A DNA stretch of 64,000 nucleotides from Stigmatella aurantiaca (lineage in GTDB: Bacteria > Myxococcota > Myxococcia > Myxococcales > Myxococcaceae), in the NCBI RefSeq assembly GCF_900109545.1, contig NZ_FOAP01000004.1, forward strand, positions 1-64,000, in the 5' to 3' direction. Below are positions 42,092 through 50,626 of the stretch, piece after piece (position 1 is the stretch's first letter; each line of letters begins with the position of its first letter). The position numbers were made by a program, and so were the translations under genes. Under the pieces are notes generated by a model that made no database searches, had not been told where the DNA came from, and worked only from the letters and a program-made list of their open reading frames with translations.

Positions 42092-44773
42092 GTGCGGCTC
42101 GCTATGGCGCGCATTCGTCCTGTCGATCAACCCCTCCGCCGCGATGTCCGGCTCCTGGGCCGGCTGCTAGGTGAAGTCCTCATCGAGCAGCACGGGCAAC
42201 CGCTCTTCGAGCTGGAAGAGCAGGTCCGCCATCTGGCCATCCAGCGCCGCCGGGGCCCCAAGCCGGGACGCCGGGCGGCGGCCGCGGAGCTGGCGGCGCT
42301 CCTGGAGAAGCTGCCGCTGGACCAGGCCGAGCTGGTGCTCCGGGCCTTCTCCGTCTACTTCCAGCTGGCCAACCTCGCCGAGCAGCACCACCGCATCCGC
42401 CGCACGCGCGGACACGCCAGCGCCGCGGAGGCCACGGCCCAGCGGGGCTCGATGGAGGCCGCCTTCCGGACCCTGAAAGAGGCCGGAGTCCCCGCCGGGA
42501 AGGTCCGCGAGGCCCTGGGCGCCCTGGACGTGACGCTGACGCTCACCGCGCACCCCACCCAGGCCGCGCGGCGCACGCTGCTGGAGAAGCTCTACCGCAT
42601 CGAGCGGTTGATGGAGGAGCGCGACCGCTGCCAGCTCACACCCCTGGAGCTGGCCGACAACCTGGAGTCCGTCCGCGAGGAGCTCACCGCCCTGTGGCAG
42701 TCGGACGAGCTGCGGCGCATGCGCCCCACCGTGGGCGACGAGGTGAAGAACGCCCTCTGGTACGTGGAGGAGGTGCTGGCCGACCAGCTCTCCCGGCTCC
42801 CGGAGCTGTTCGCCTGGGCGTTCGACCGCGTCTATGGCGAGCCCCTGGGGCCCATCGCCTCGCCCGTGCGCGTGCACTCGTGGGTGGGCGGGGACATGGA
42901 TGGCAACCCGCTGGTGACGCCCGAGGTGCTGGCGGACACCCTGCGCGCCCACCGCGCCCGTGGCCTGCGCCTGCTGCTGCGCGATGTGGAGGCGCTGGGC
43001 GCCGCGCTGTCCCAGTCGGACCGGCACACGTCCCCGCCCGAGGCCCTGCGGCAATCTCTGGAGAAGGATGGGGCGGAGCTGCCCGAGGTGGCCGAGCGCC
43101 AGGGGTCTCGCACCGCGGGCGAGCCGTGGCGGCGCAAGCTGCGCTTCATGGAGGCCCGGCTCCAGCTCGCGCTCCAGCATGTGGAGGGCCGGCGCGGGGG
43201 CCGCACGGGGCCCATGGCCGCCGGGGCCTACCGTTCCCCCTCGGCCTTCCTGGAGGACCTGGGGCTCATCGAGCGCACCCTGCTGGAGGTGAAGGCCTCC
43301 CGCGCGGGCGTGCGGCAGGTGCGCCGGGTGATGGAGCGCGTGCGCTCGCTGGGCTTCCACCTGGCGGAGCTGGAGTTCCGCGTGCCCGCGGAGGATGTGC
43401 TCAGCGCCCGGGCCTCGTTGAACGGCGGCCCCGCGCCGACGGAGGGCGGGGCGCGGCTGCTCGCGGTGCTGGAGCGGGTGAAGGAGGCCCAGAGCGAGTC
43501 GGGCGAGGAGTGCTGCCGCACGTTCATCATGTCCATGGCGAGCACCGCCGAGGACGTGCTGGCCGCGTTCGAGTGCGCCAAGCACGCCGGGCTCTGGGAT
43601 GAGGCGCGGGGCTGCGCCACGGTGGACATCGTCCCCCTGTTCGAGCAGCTCGGCGCGCTGGACGGTGGGCCCGCGGTGCTCCAGACGCTCTTCACGAACC
43701 CTGCCTACCGGCGCCACCTGGATGCCCGGGGCGTGCAGGAGGTGATGGTGGGCTACAGCGACTCGGGCAAGGAGGTGGGGCTCTTGGCCGCCTCCGCCGC
43801 GCTCCAGCGGGCGCAGGTCGCGCTGTCCCGGGTGGCCAAGGAGGCGGGGGTTCCGCTGCGCCTCTTCCACGGCCGGGGCGAGTCGGTGGCCCGCGGCGGC
43901 GGGCCCGCGCAGCAGGCCATTCTCGCCTTGCCCGCGGGCAGCCTCGCCGGCGGGTACAAGGCGACGGAGCAGGGCGAGGCGTTGGACCACAAGTACTCGC
44001 GGCCGGACCTGGCGCGGCGCTCGCTGGAGCTGGTGCTGGCCGGGGTGCTCTTGCACCGGATGGATGCCCAGCCCCGGCCCACCGAGGAGGACGAGGCGGC
44101 GTTCCGCCAGGTCTTCGATACGCTGGCGGAGAAGGGGCGGCGCGAGTACCGCGCCCTGGTGTGGGAGGATCCCCGCTTCATCGAATTCTTCACGGCGGCC
44201 ACGCCCGTGGAGGAGATCTCCGCGCTGCCCATCGGCTCGCGTCCGAGCAAGCGCAAGGCGGGAGGGCTCGAGTCGCTGCGCGCCATCCCCTGGGTGTTCG
44301 CCTGGACGCAGAACCGCGCCATCCTGCCCGGCTGGTTCGGGGTGGGCTCGGCGCTGGAGGAGTACGCGGCCAAGCCCGAGGGGCTGGCCATGCTCAAGCG
44401 CATGTACCGGGAGTGGCCCTTCTTCCGCACCGTCATCGACAACGTGACGATGGTGCTGGCCAAGAGCGACATCGCCATCGCCTCGCGCTACGCGACGCTG
44501 GCCCCGGCCTCCACCCGGCCGCTGTGGCGGCTCATCCGGGCCGAGCACGCGCGGACGCGCCGCCAGGTGAAGCGGCTGACGGGCGAGGAGCGGCTGTTGG
44601 ACCACAACCCGCGGCTCCAGCGCTCCATCGCCCTGCGCAACCCCTACGTGGACCCCATGTCCTTCCTGCAGGTGGAGCTGCTGCGGCGCAAGCGGGCCGG
44701 GGATCCGGATTGTGACCGGCCCCTGCTGCTCACGCTCAACGGCATCGCCGCCGGGCTGCGCAACACCGGGTGA
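42092..44773 (+). CDS. ppc: phosphoenolpyruvate carboxylase
   Basis: The 893-residue protein (GTG 42092; ATG 42104 is an alternative) has the family length and all key blocks: LTAHPTQAARRTLL with the catalytic His, WVGGDMDGNPLVTPEV, VGYSDSGKEVGLLAAS, LFHGRGESVARGGGP, WTQNRAILPGWFGVG and the invariant C-terminus RNTG. It carboxylates PEP to oxaloacetate, replenishing the TCA cycle. It is transcribed alone and converges with the SGNH lipoprotein gene, 22 nt apart. Confidence 0.95.
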   Translation: MRLAMARIRPVDQPLRRDVRLLGRLLGEVLIEQHGQPLFELEEQVRHLAIQRRRGPKPGRRAAAAELAALLEKLPLDQAELVLRAFSVYFQLANLAEQHHRIRRTRGHASAAEATAQRGSMEAAFRTLKEAGVPAGKVREALGALDVTLTLTAHPTQAARRTLLEKLYRIERLMEERDRCQLTPLELADNLESVREELTALWQSDELRRMRPTVGDEVKNALWYVEEVLADQLSRLPELFAWAFDRVYGEPLGPIASPVRVHSWVGGDMDGNPLVTPEVLADTLRAHRARGLRLLLRDVEALGAALSQSDRHTSPPEALRQSLEKDGAELPEVAERQGSRTAGEPWRRKLRFMEARLQLALQHVEGRRGGRTGPMAAGAYRSPSAFLEDLGLIERTLLEVKASRAGVRQVRRVMERVRSLGFHLAELEFRVPAEDVLSARASLNGGPAPTEGGARLLAVLERVKEAQSESGEECCRTFIMSMASTAEDVLAAFECAKHAGLWDEARGCATVDIVPLFEQLGALDGGPAVLQTLFTNPAYRRHLDARGVQEVMVGYSDSGKEVGLLAASAALQRAQVALSRVAKEAGVPLRLFHGRGESVARGGGPAQQAILALPAGSLAGGYKATEQGEALDHKYSRPDLARRSLELVLAGVLLHRMDAQPRPTEEDEAAFRQVFDTLAEKGRREYRALVWEDPRFIEFFTAATPVEEISALPIGSRPSKRKAGGLESLRAIPWVFAWTQNRAILPGWFGVGSALEEYAAKPEGLAMLKRMYREWPFFRTVIDNVTMVLAKSDIAIASRYATLAPASTRPLWRLIRAEHARTRRQVKRLTGEERLLDHNPRLQRSIALRNPYVDPMSFLQVELLRRKRAGDPDCDRPLLLTLNGIAAGLRNTG

Positions 44774-44795
44774 GACGGGGCGCGCTCCCGCGCCG

Positions 44796-46073
44796 TCACA
44801 GCCCCTTCGCGCGCAGCACGCGGACCGCTTCTTCGGCCATCACCTGATGGCCTTGCTGGCTGGGGTGGATGCCGTCCACGTCGAGCCCGGTGATGAACTG
44901 GTGCACGTCCGAGGGGGAGCGCGTCACGGCCTCCAGGTCGATGACCTCGGCCTGGGTCTGCTGGCGCAGCCAGGTGTTGAAGACGATCCGGCTGGCCTTC
45001 ACGGTCTCGAAGTCGGCGTACTTGCTCCGCTCCCGGGGGATGAGCGTGCTGACCCAGAGCTTGCAGTGGGGCTTGAGCCGGTTGAGCATGAGCGTCATCC
45101 GCTCTTGCAGCTGCGCATCCGACGAGGCCCCCAAGTCATTGGTGCCCAGGAGGATGATGCAGTCGGTGACGCCCGTGAGCGCGAGCGCCTCGCGATCCAG
45201 GTACTGCAGCGCATCGTAGAAGCCCTGGCCGGACACGCCCGCGTTGACGATGGGCACCCCCAGCGCCTTGCCCGCCAGCGCCGGCCAGGCGTTGCGCGTA
45301 TCATTATATGTAGAGATGTAGCCCTCGGTGATGCTGTCCCCGAGCGCCACGAAGCTCCGGCCCGTCTCCGCCTCGGTGTGGATCGCGGTGACTCCGATGG
45401 CGCGCTGCCAGGAGGAGCCGCCGAACGCGCCCGTGCTCCCCGCATGAGCCCCTTCCCTCATGAAGCCGCCGGGGAAGGCGTCGATGTCGGAGATGGAGAG
45501 CGAGCCCTTCACCTCGAAGGACACGGCCAGCTCGTCCTGGAGGTTCACCTCCAAGGGCACCGGATCCGATACGGCATGGGTCCGCGCCGCGACGGTGAAG
45601 CCCGGCTGGCCCCCGAAAGTGAGGGCGATGGGCGCCGAGGCCAGCGCACCGTTCGCGCCTGCGAGGGCCACGGTGGCCTTCTGGAGCGTCAGGCTGCCAT
45701 CGCCGGCGCGGAAGGTGACGCTCAGCCGCTCTCCCGCGCGGGCCACCGGAAGGCGCAGCCGGAACGTCGTCACGGTGCTGATGCTGCGGGACCAGCGCAG
45801 CGCCTGGTAGAAGGCGGGCTGGAAGGACACGGCGGGTGCCAGCGGCGGCGTGGGCCGCACCTCGTCCGCGCCATGAAGGATGAGCGCAGGGGCCACCTCC
45901 AGCGGGGCAGGGGGGAGCTCTGGCTCACTCACCTCCTGGCCATGGGAGGGGGCGCTCCCGGACGCCAGGGCCTCCGTGGGCCCCTCCGTCCCTTCACCGC
46001 ACCCCGCGAGGGTCCCCAGTCCCAGCAACGCCCACGCGCACATCCAACGCCCGAGCAGCGAACGTTCGCCCAT
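44796..46073 (-). CDS. SGNH/GDSL-type esterase lipoprotein
   Basis: ATG 46073 with GGGAGG upstream gives 425 residues. The lipobox is TLAGC. Residues ~60-225 form a strand-rich domain (RLRLPVARAGERLSVTF, VSFEVKG). The C-terminal half is an SGNH hydrolase: FVALGDSITEGY (Ser), NAGVSGQG (Gly), LLGTNDLG (Asn) and DGIHPSQQGHQVMAE (Asp/His). It probably removes acyl groups from a surface polysaccharide or glycan. Confidence 0.85.
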   Translation of the reverse strand: MGERSLLGRWMCAWALLGLGTLAGCGEGTEGPTEALASGSAPSHGQEVSEPELPPAPLEVAPALILHGADEVRPTPPLAPAVSFQPAFYQALRWSRSISTVTTFRLRLPVARAGERLSVTFRAGDGSLTLQKATVALAGANGALASAPIALTFGGQPGFTVAARTHAVSDPVPLEVNLQDELAVSFEVKGSLSISDIDAFPGGFMREGAHAGSTGAFGGSSWQRAIGVTAIHTEAETGRSFVALGDSITEGYISTYNDTRNAWPALAGKALGVPIVNAGVSGQGFYDALQYLDREALALTGVTDCIILLGTNDLGASSDAQLQERMTLMLNRLKPHCKLWVSTLIPRERSKYADFETVKASRIVFNTWLRQQTQAEVIDLEAVTRSPSDVHQFITGLDVDGIHPSQQGHQVMAEEAVRVLRAKGL

Positions 46074-46181
46074 CCCATCCCTCCCATTCCACCCTGGCTG
46101 CAACCTAGGCATTCCTTCCCCGCCTGGGGAGCGCACCCTCCCGGGTGAACTCCCCATTTCTCCGGCACTTACATTCCCGCT

Positions 46182-47045
46182 TCAGGGAACGCAGGCCCCC
46201 ACATCCGGATGGCCCTGGAGGGGCTGGCAGCTCCCCTGCGCACAGGAGGGCTGTCCGTCCGGGAGGCGGCAGAGCGGGCGGCAGGCCTTCTGGCTGCCCG
46301 TGCCGACACAGGCGCTGCCAGATGGGCACTGGTTGGAGAATTCGCAACCGGCTCCGTCCACCAGGGTGCCCTGGATCGTACAGCTGGGGGTGCCCGTGGT
46401 GGGGTAGCACCCCAGGGGGCTCTCGCAGTCCTGGGCGAGCAAGTCACACGGCTTCGCCCGGCCGCCGCACACGAGGGGCGTCTCCTCCGTGCCGTTCAGC
46501 CAGAGCACCTCGTTGCACTGGAGCGAGGCGCCACACTGCTGCGTGCCGTGGCAGAGCTTCGCGCACCGGAACGCGGTGCCCCCGTCCTCCTGGAGGACAT
46601 CCGTGCAGAACAGCCCCTTCTTGCAGTTGTCGACCCCCTGGCCTTCGGCCGGGCCGCTCAGCCGGCACGGGTTCCCCTCGTCCGCGGTGCCGTCCTCCAC
46701 GCACGCCCGCTCGGTCTTGTCCGCCGTGCGCACGTAGGTGCACCGCTGTCCGGAGGGGCAGTCCTGTTGGACCGGATCACACGCGCCCGTGAGGCACCGG
46801 CTGCCCAGGACGCCGTTCTCCCATCGGTAGAAGAGGCAAAGCTCTCCCGGATTACACCCCGATTGTCGAGGTACATCACAGGTGAAGGCTGACGGGCCCC
46901 CATCGGGCCCCGCGTCGCCTCCATCCCCCGGGCCCCCGTCGAGGCCCGCGTCGGGACGCCCGGAAGAGCCGCCCTCACAGCCCAGACTTCCCACCAACAC
47001 CCCCGCGACGAGGGCGCTCCACAGCCAGATCGGGTGCGCGCGCAT
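46182..47045 (-). CDS. cysteine-rich lipoprotein
   Basis: ATG 47045 (GGGAGG upstream) gives 287 residues with the lipobox VGSLGC and a Gly/Asp-rich linker (DGGPGDGGDAGPDGG). About 26 cysteines then recur in short spacings (CNPGELC, CPSGQRC, CKKGLFC, CGASLQC, CPSGSAC), as in the secreted Cys-rich lipoproteins that are abundant in myxobacteria. The likely fold is a chain of small disulphide-linked modules on the cell surface; function unknown. Confidence 0.75.
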   Translation of the reverse strand: MRAHPIWLWSALVAGVLVGSLGCEGGSSGRPDAGLDGGPGDGGDAGPDGGPSAFTCDVPRQSGCNPGELCLFYRWENGVLGSRCLTGACDPVQQDCPSGQRCTYVRTADKTERACVEDGTADEGNPCRLSGPAEGQGVDNCKKGLFCTDVLQEDGGTAFRCAKLCHGTQQCGASLQCNEVLWLNGTEETPLVCGGRAKPCDLLAQDCESPLGCYPTTGTPSCTIQGTLVDGAGCEFSNQCPSGSACVGTGSQKACRPLCRLPDGQPSCAQGSCQPLQGHPDVGACVP

Positions 47046-47234
47046 CGAAGCTGCCTCCCAAGAAAGAACCTGGCGGGCTTACACGATGCGGCAGATGACA
47101 GGGAGCCCTTGAACCTGGGCTGGAAGACAGCCGACACTTGCGCCTCCCCGCGCGGCGGCAGAGGCCCGGTGGCGCACAGTCGCCACGAGGGCCGTTTGAT
47201 TCGAAGCGCTTTTGCCTGGGAGTGTCCGGTCCGT

Positions 47235-47597
47235 ATGAACACCCATCGCGTAGATGCCCCTGATCTGGACGATGAAGCGCTGGTGAACCGCCGTTCCGAG
47301 GAGCGGATCCCCGCGAAGTTCGAGGTCCGGTTCTCCCACAAGCAGGAGGCGGCCCGGGCGCTGCGCGCCTACTCGCTGAACATCTCGGCGGGTGGGCTGT
47401 GCCTGCGCACCCAGAAGGCCCACGACGTGGGCTCGCCGGTGTCCCTGGAGATGATCATCGACGGGGAGGCCTTCCAGCTCCAGGGCGTCATCGCCTGGGT
47501 GCGCGACGAGTCCGAGGCCATCGGCGTGCGCTTCACGGACGTGAGCGAGAGCGACCGCCTCCGGCTCCAGCGCGTGGTGCAGAACATCAAGCGCTAG
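47235..47597 (+). CDS. PilZ domain protein
   Basis: The 120-residue protein has NRRSEERIPAKFEVRF (the RxxxR-like c-di-GMP loop region) and a SLNISAGGLCLRT strand (D/NxSxxG motif), then GVIAWVRDESEAIGVRF. The fold is PilZ. The arginine motif reads NRRSEER, so binding of c-di-GMP is plausible. Stand-alone PilZ proteins of this length act in motility and polysaccharide control in myxobacteria. It is divergent from the Cys-rich lipoprotein. Confidence 0.85.
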   Translation: MNTHRVDAPDLDDEALVNRRSEERIPAKFEVRFSHKQEAARALRAYSLNISAGGLCLRTQKAHDVGSPVSLEMIIDGEAFQLQGVIAWVRDESEAIGVRFTDVSESDRLRLQRVVQNIKR

Positions 47598-47608
47598 GGG
47601 CGCGGGCG

Positions 47609-48094
47609 CTAGGCGCCGCCGTGGTGGAACACCATGCAGTCCTCGACGAAGCCGCAGGCCTGGTAGAAGCGCGCCAGGCCGTCGCCCTGGGTGGAGCGCG
47701 CCGCCAGCTCCAGCCGCTTCACGCTCAGCACGCGCGTGCGCTCGATGGCGTGCAGCAGCAGCGCCCGGCCCACGCCGCGCCGGCGCCAGGTCTCGGTCAC
47801 CACCAGCTCGTCCACCGTGGCGATGCGGCCCTTGAGCCGCAGCTGGGGCCGGTGCGAGAGGCTGATCATCCCCACGGGCCGGTCCTGGGCATCACACGCC
47901 ACGAAGATTTCAATCTCCGGGTGGCTGGTGACCCAGTGCACCGTCTGGGTGTCCGAGCCCTCGGGGAAGCCCAGCTCGCGCAGAAGCGAGGCAAGCGCTT
48001 CGGCATCGCCCCGGCGGGCGCGGCGGATGCGGAATCCAGGAACGGTCGCCGTGGGGGGCGATGAAGTCGGGCTGGCGGCGGGGGACGGCGGCAT
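47609..48094 (-). CDS. GNAT family N-acetyltransferase
   Basis: ATG 48094 gives 161 residues with a Pro/Ser-rich leader. The fold begins at FRIRRARRGDAEALASLLRE, followed by VDELVVTETWRRRGVGRALL (acetyl-CoA pyrophosphate loop RRRGVGRA) and ARFYQACGFVE. It transfers acetyl from acetyl-CoA to an amine; the target is unknown. It converges with the PilZ gene (11 nt). Confidence 0.85.
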   Translation of the reverse strand: MPPSPAASPTSSPPTATVPGFRIRRARRGDAEALASLLRELGFPEGSDTQTVHWVTSHPEIEIFVACDAQDRPVGMISLSHRPQLRLKGRIATVDELVVTETWRRRGVGRALLLHAIERTRVLSVKRLELAARSTQGDGLARFYQACGFVEDCMVFHHGGA

Positions 48095-48117
48095 GGCGGC
48101 CCGGAGTCTACCGAAAG

Positions 48118-48150
48118 GGCCGCCGCTCCTCCAACCCGGAGACGGCGGCC
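48118..48150 (-). terminator. hairpin downstream of the E1 genes
   Basis: GGCCGCCG-CTCC (48118-48129) pairs with GGAG-CGGCGGCC (48138-48150), 12 bp with one bulged A and an 8-nt loop. On the minus strand it lies 26 nt after the E1 beta stop and is followed by a short T run (CCTTTCGG), so it probably ends the E1 transcript. Confidence 0.5.
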
Positions 48151-48175
48151 TCATGCGAAACAGGGGGTTGGCGGC

Positions 48176-49231
48176 TCAGGGCTGCTCGGCGGCGAGCGCG
48201 CGGATGGCCTGGGTGATGTCCGTGAGCTGCGGCACCGAGGCCATCTCCAGGGGGTCGGCCAGGCCGATGCCGGGCAGGAACTTGCCCGCGAGCAGCCGGG
48301 GTGGGGCGAGCAGCTTGTAGAACAGCTCCTCCACGGTGCGGCGCACCAGGTGCTCGCCGAAGTTCGTCACCTCGGTGTCCTCGTTCACGAACAGCACGCG
48401 CCCCGTCTTCTCGATGGAGCGGCGGATGAGCTCCCAGTCGTAGGGCCACAGCGAGCGCAGGTCGATGACCTCCGCGCTCACCCCCTCCTCGCGCAGGGTG
48501 TCGGCGGCCTTCGCGCACAGGGGCAGGGTGCGCCCGTAGCTGACCACCGTGAGCTGGGTGCCCTCGCGCACCACCTTGCCCTGGCCGATGGGCACCGCGT
48601 ACGGCTCCAGCGCGGGCCACTGCGGCTTCCACGCCGAGCGGTCCCCCAGCGGCGCGTCGATCATCTTCGACAGCTGCCGCTCATCCTCGGGCTCGCCGGG
48701 GATGCGCTCCTCGCCCTTGACGCGCAGCAGCGCCTTGGGCTCCAGGAACATGACGGGGTTGAGCTCCTGGCAGGCGGAGATCATCAGCCCGTAGGCATCC
48801 AGCGGGTTGGAGGGAATGACGATCTTCCAGCCCGGGATGTGGGTGGCCGTCGCATCGAACGAGTGCGAGTGGTAGATGGAGCCGCGGATGCCGCTGCCCA
48901 CGGGCGTCTTCACCACCATGGGCAGGTTCCAGTCGCCGTTGCTGGCCCAGCACGTGTTGCCGGCGACCTTCAGCAGGTCGATGGTGTTGAAGATGTAGTC
49001 TGCGAACTGGATCTCCGCCACGGGGCGCTGGCCCGCCATGGCCAGGCCAATGGCGGTGCCGATGATGCCGCGCTCGTCCAGCGGGGTGTTCCAGGCGTTC
49101 TTCAGGCCCTGGGTCGCCGTGAAGACGCCGCCCAGGGGCGCGCCCACGTCCTCGCCGAAAATGTCCATCACGCCGAGGTGCTCCTCGGCGTAGTGCAGGG
49201 CCATCCGGACGGCCTGTGCCATGTTGGCCAT
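48176..49231 (-). CDS. 2-oxoacid dehydrogenase E1 component, beta subunit
   Basis: The 351-residue protein matches E1 beta: MANMAQAVRMALHYAEEHLG, the TPP-contacting FGEDVGAPLGGVFTAT, AVPIGQGKVVREGTQLTVVS, VIDLRSLWPYD and FVNEDTEVTNFGEHLVRR. With the alpha subunit it decarboxylates a 2-oxoacid on thiamine diphosphate. It starts 2 nt after the alpha stop. The substrate (pyruvate, branched-chain or acetoin) cannot be read, and no E2 or E3 gene is here. A branched-chain enzyme would fit the known M. xanthus esg locus, which encodes E1 alpha/beta. Confidence 0.9.
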   Translation of the reverse strand: MANMAQAVRMALHYAEEHLGVMDIFGEDVGAPLGGVFTATQGLKNAWNTPLDERGIIGTAIGLAMAGQRPVAEIQFADYIFNTIDLLKVAGNTCWASNGDWNLPMVVKTPVGSGIRGSIYHSHSFDATATHIPGWKIVIPSNPLDAYGLMISACQELNPVMFLEPKALLRVKGEERIPGEPEDERQLSKMIDAPLGDRSAWKPQWPALEPYAVPIGQGKVVREGTQLTVVSYGRTLPLCAKAADTLREEGVSAEVIDLRSLWPYDWELIRRSIEKTGRVLFVNEDTEVTNFGEHLVRRTVEELFYKLLAPPRLLAGKFLPGIGLADPLEMASVPQLTDITQAIRALAAEQP

Positions 49232-49233
49232 GG

Positions 49234-50244
49234 TTATTTCTTCTCCGCGTAGACGTGGTTCCAGAGGGTTTCGGGACCGGGCAGGGGCTCGTCCCGGACG
49301 AGGCGCGCCGCGGCGGCGAGCTCCTCGGTGTAGCGGTTGCGCAGCGCGTCCATCTGCTCCCGGGTCAGCACACCTTCGCCTTCCAGCCGGGTCTCGAACT
49401 CCTTGAGGCAGTCCACCTCGTGGGTGACGAAGTTGGCCCCCGAGGCGGAGGAGTGGCCGTACAGGCGCGACACCTGGGCCTCCAGCAGGAACGGCTTGCG
49501 CTCCTGGCGCACGTACTCCATCGCCTCCTTCAGCTCGCGGTAGGAGGTGATGGGATCATTGCCGTTGATGGTCTTGCTGCGGATGTTGAAGGCGCGCCCG
49601 CGGTCGGCGACGTGCGTCTCGCCGTGCTGGTCCTCCGCCGAGGTGGAGATGCCCCAGTGGTTGTTGGTGACGATGATGAGGATGGGCAGCGGGTTGGCGG
49701 GACGGCTGCTCCAGATGAGGCAGGAGGCGAAGTCTCCCTCGGCCGTGCCGGCGTCGCCGCCGGTGACGATGGTGATGCCGTCGCCGCCGTGCCGCTTCTG
49801 GGCCATGGCCGTGCCCGGGGCGATGGCGTACTGCACCTCGATGGGGGAGGAGACGGGGGCGATGTTCCACTCCCGCTTGGAGAAGTGGCCCGCGAAGTTG
49901 CGCCCGCCCGAGTACGGGTCCGAGGCGGTGTTCTTCATCTGCCGCAGGGCCCCGATGGGCTCCTCGCCCAGCGCCAGCATGGTGGCCGACTGCCGGTAGT
50001 GCGCGTGCAGGTAGTCGAAGGCGGGCCCTTGGCCCTTCTTCATCAGCAGCCCGAGCGGGACGTTGAAGGCTTCCTCGCCGGGGCCGCCGATCCAGAAGAA
50101 CCCATGGCCCTGCTTGTACATCTGGATGAGGCGCTCCTCGAGGACGCGCGCCTTCACCATCAGATCATGGATGCGGACGAGCAGCTCCCGGTCGAGCGTG
50201 AGGGCGGAGGCTTCTTCGCGATTGAGAAGGCGGGGTCGTGACAC
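49234..50244 (-). CDS. 2-oxoacid dehydrogenase E1 component, alpha subunit
   Basis: The start is GTG 50244 (VSRPRLL; GAGAGGAA upstream), as no ATG precedes the conserved region. The 336-residue protein has LIQMYKQGHGFFWIGGPGEE, YLHAHYRQSATMLALG, and the TPP motif GGDAGTAEGDFASCL with IIVTNNHWGIST, where Asp and Asn bind the metal. SRLYGHSSASG forms the phosphorylation-loop equivalent. It forms the alpha2beta2 E1 with the next gene. It is divergent from the SpoIIE phosphatase gene, 382 nt apart. Confidence 0.9.
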   Translation of the reverse strand: MSRPRLLNREEASALTLDRELLVRIHDLMVKARVLEERLIQMYKQGHGFFWIGGPGEEAFNVPLGLLMKKGQGPAFDYLHAHYRQSATMLALGEEPIGALRQMKNTASDPYSGGRNFAGHFSKREWNIAPVSSPIEVQYAIAPGTAMAQKRHGGDGITIVTGGDAGTAEGDFASCLIWSSRPANPLPILIIVTNNHWGISTSAEDQHGETHVADRGRAFNIRSKTINGNDPITSYRELKEAMEYVRQERKPFLLEAQVSRLYGHSSASGANFVTHEVDCLKEFETRLEGEGVLTREQMDALRNRYTEELAAAARLVRDEPLPGPETLWNHVYAEKK

Positions 50245-50626
50245 GCGCGGCTTCCTCTCGAATGGGAGAGCGCTCCCTATAACCCAAAGCCGGCCGGTGC
50301 ACTCAAGCGCCGCGCGCACGGAGATGTTTTTGGATCGACGGAGCCCGGTGCCGCGTTGCGGCAAGCGGCACGGCCCCGTCAAGCCCTGCCCACAGGGCCC
50401 GCGAGGCCCGCCAGGACAGCAGGCAGGCGCAGGCCCGCCCCTGCGGGGGAGGCCCGGGATCTGTGACAATTCCGTGGGAGAACCGGTGAATCCGGGGGAG
50501 AGGCCCCTGTCCGCGAGCCTGGAAAGCCCGGGGACTCGCACTTGTGAACAAGTGCGCTAGAGTCACGCAAACTTTTTCTTCAGATAGGCCGCGTTCCCCT
50601 CCCGCGGCCTGCAGCCAGGTGGGTCC
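50245..50626. other. divergent regulatory region, no gene
   Basis: This 382-nt stretch separates the E1 operon (minus) from the SpoIIE-headed run (plus). No convincing gene is seen. It contains a perfect palindrome at 50537-50556, a GC-rich stretch with CAGG/CCTG-type repeats around 50390-50450, and a T-rich run ACTTTTTCTTC at 50571-50581. Promoters for both directions must lie here. Confidence 0.6.
50537..50556. promoter_or_regulatory. perfect 20-bp operator-like palindrome
   Basis: CGCACTTGTGAACAAGTGCG has 9-bp perfect arms and a 2-nt centre. It is 71 nt before the TTG start of the phosphatase gene and about 290 nt before the E1 alpha start. Size and symmetry suit a dimeric regulator such as TetR or LacI type; no such regulator gene is adjacent. 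Confidence 0.55.

Noticed and set aside
42167..44605. 812-codon open frame opposite ppc
   Set aside because: Antisense shadow of a fully conserved PEP carboxylase.
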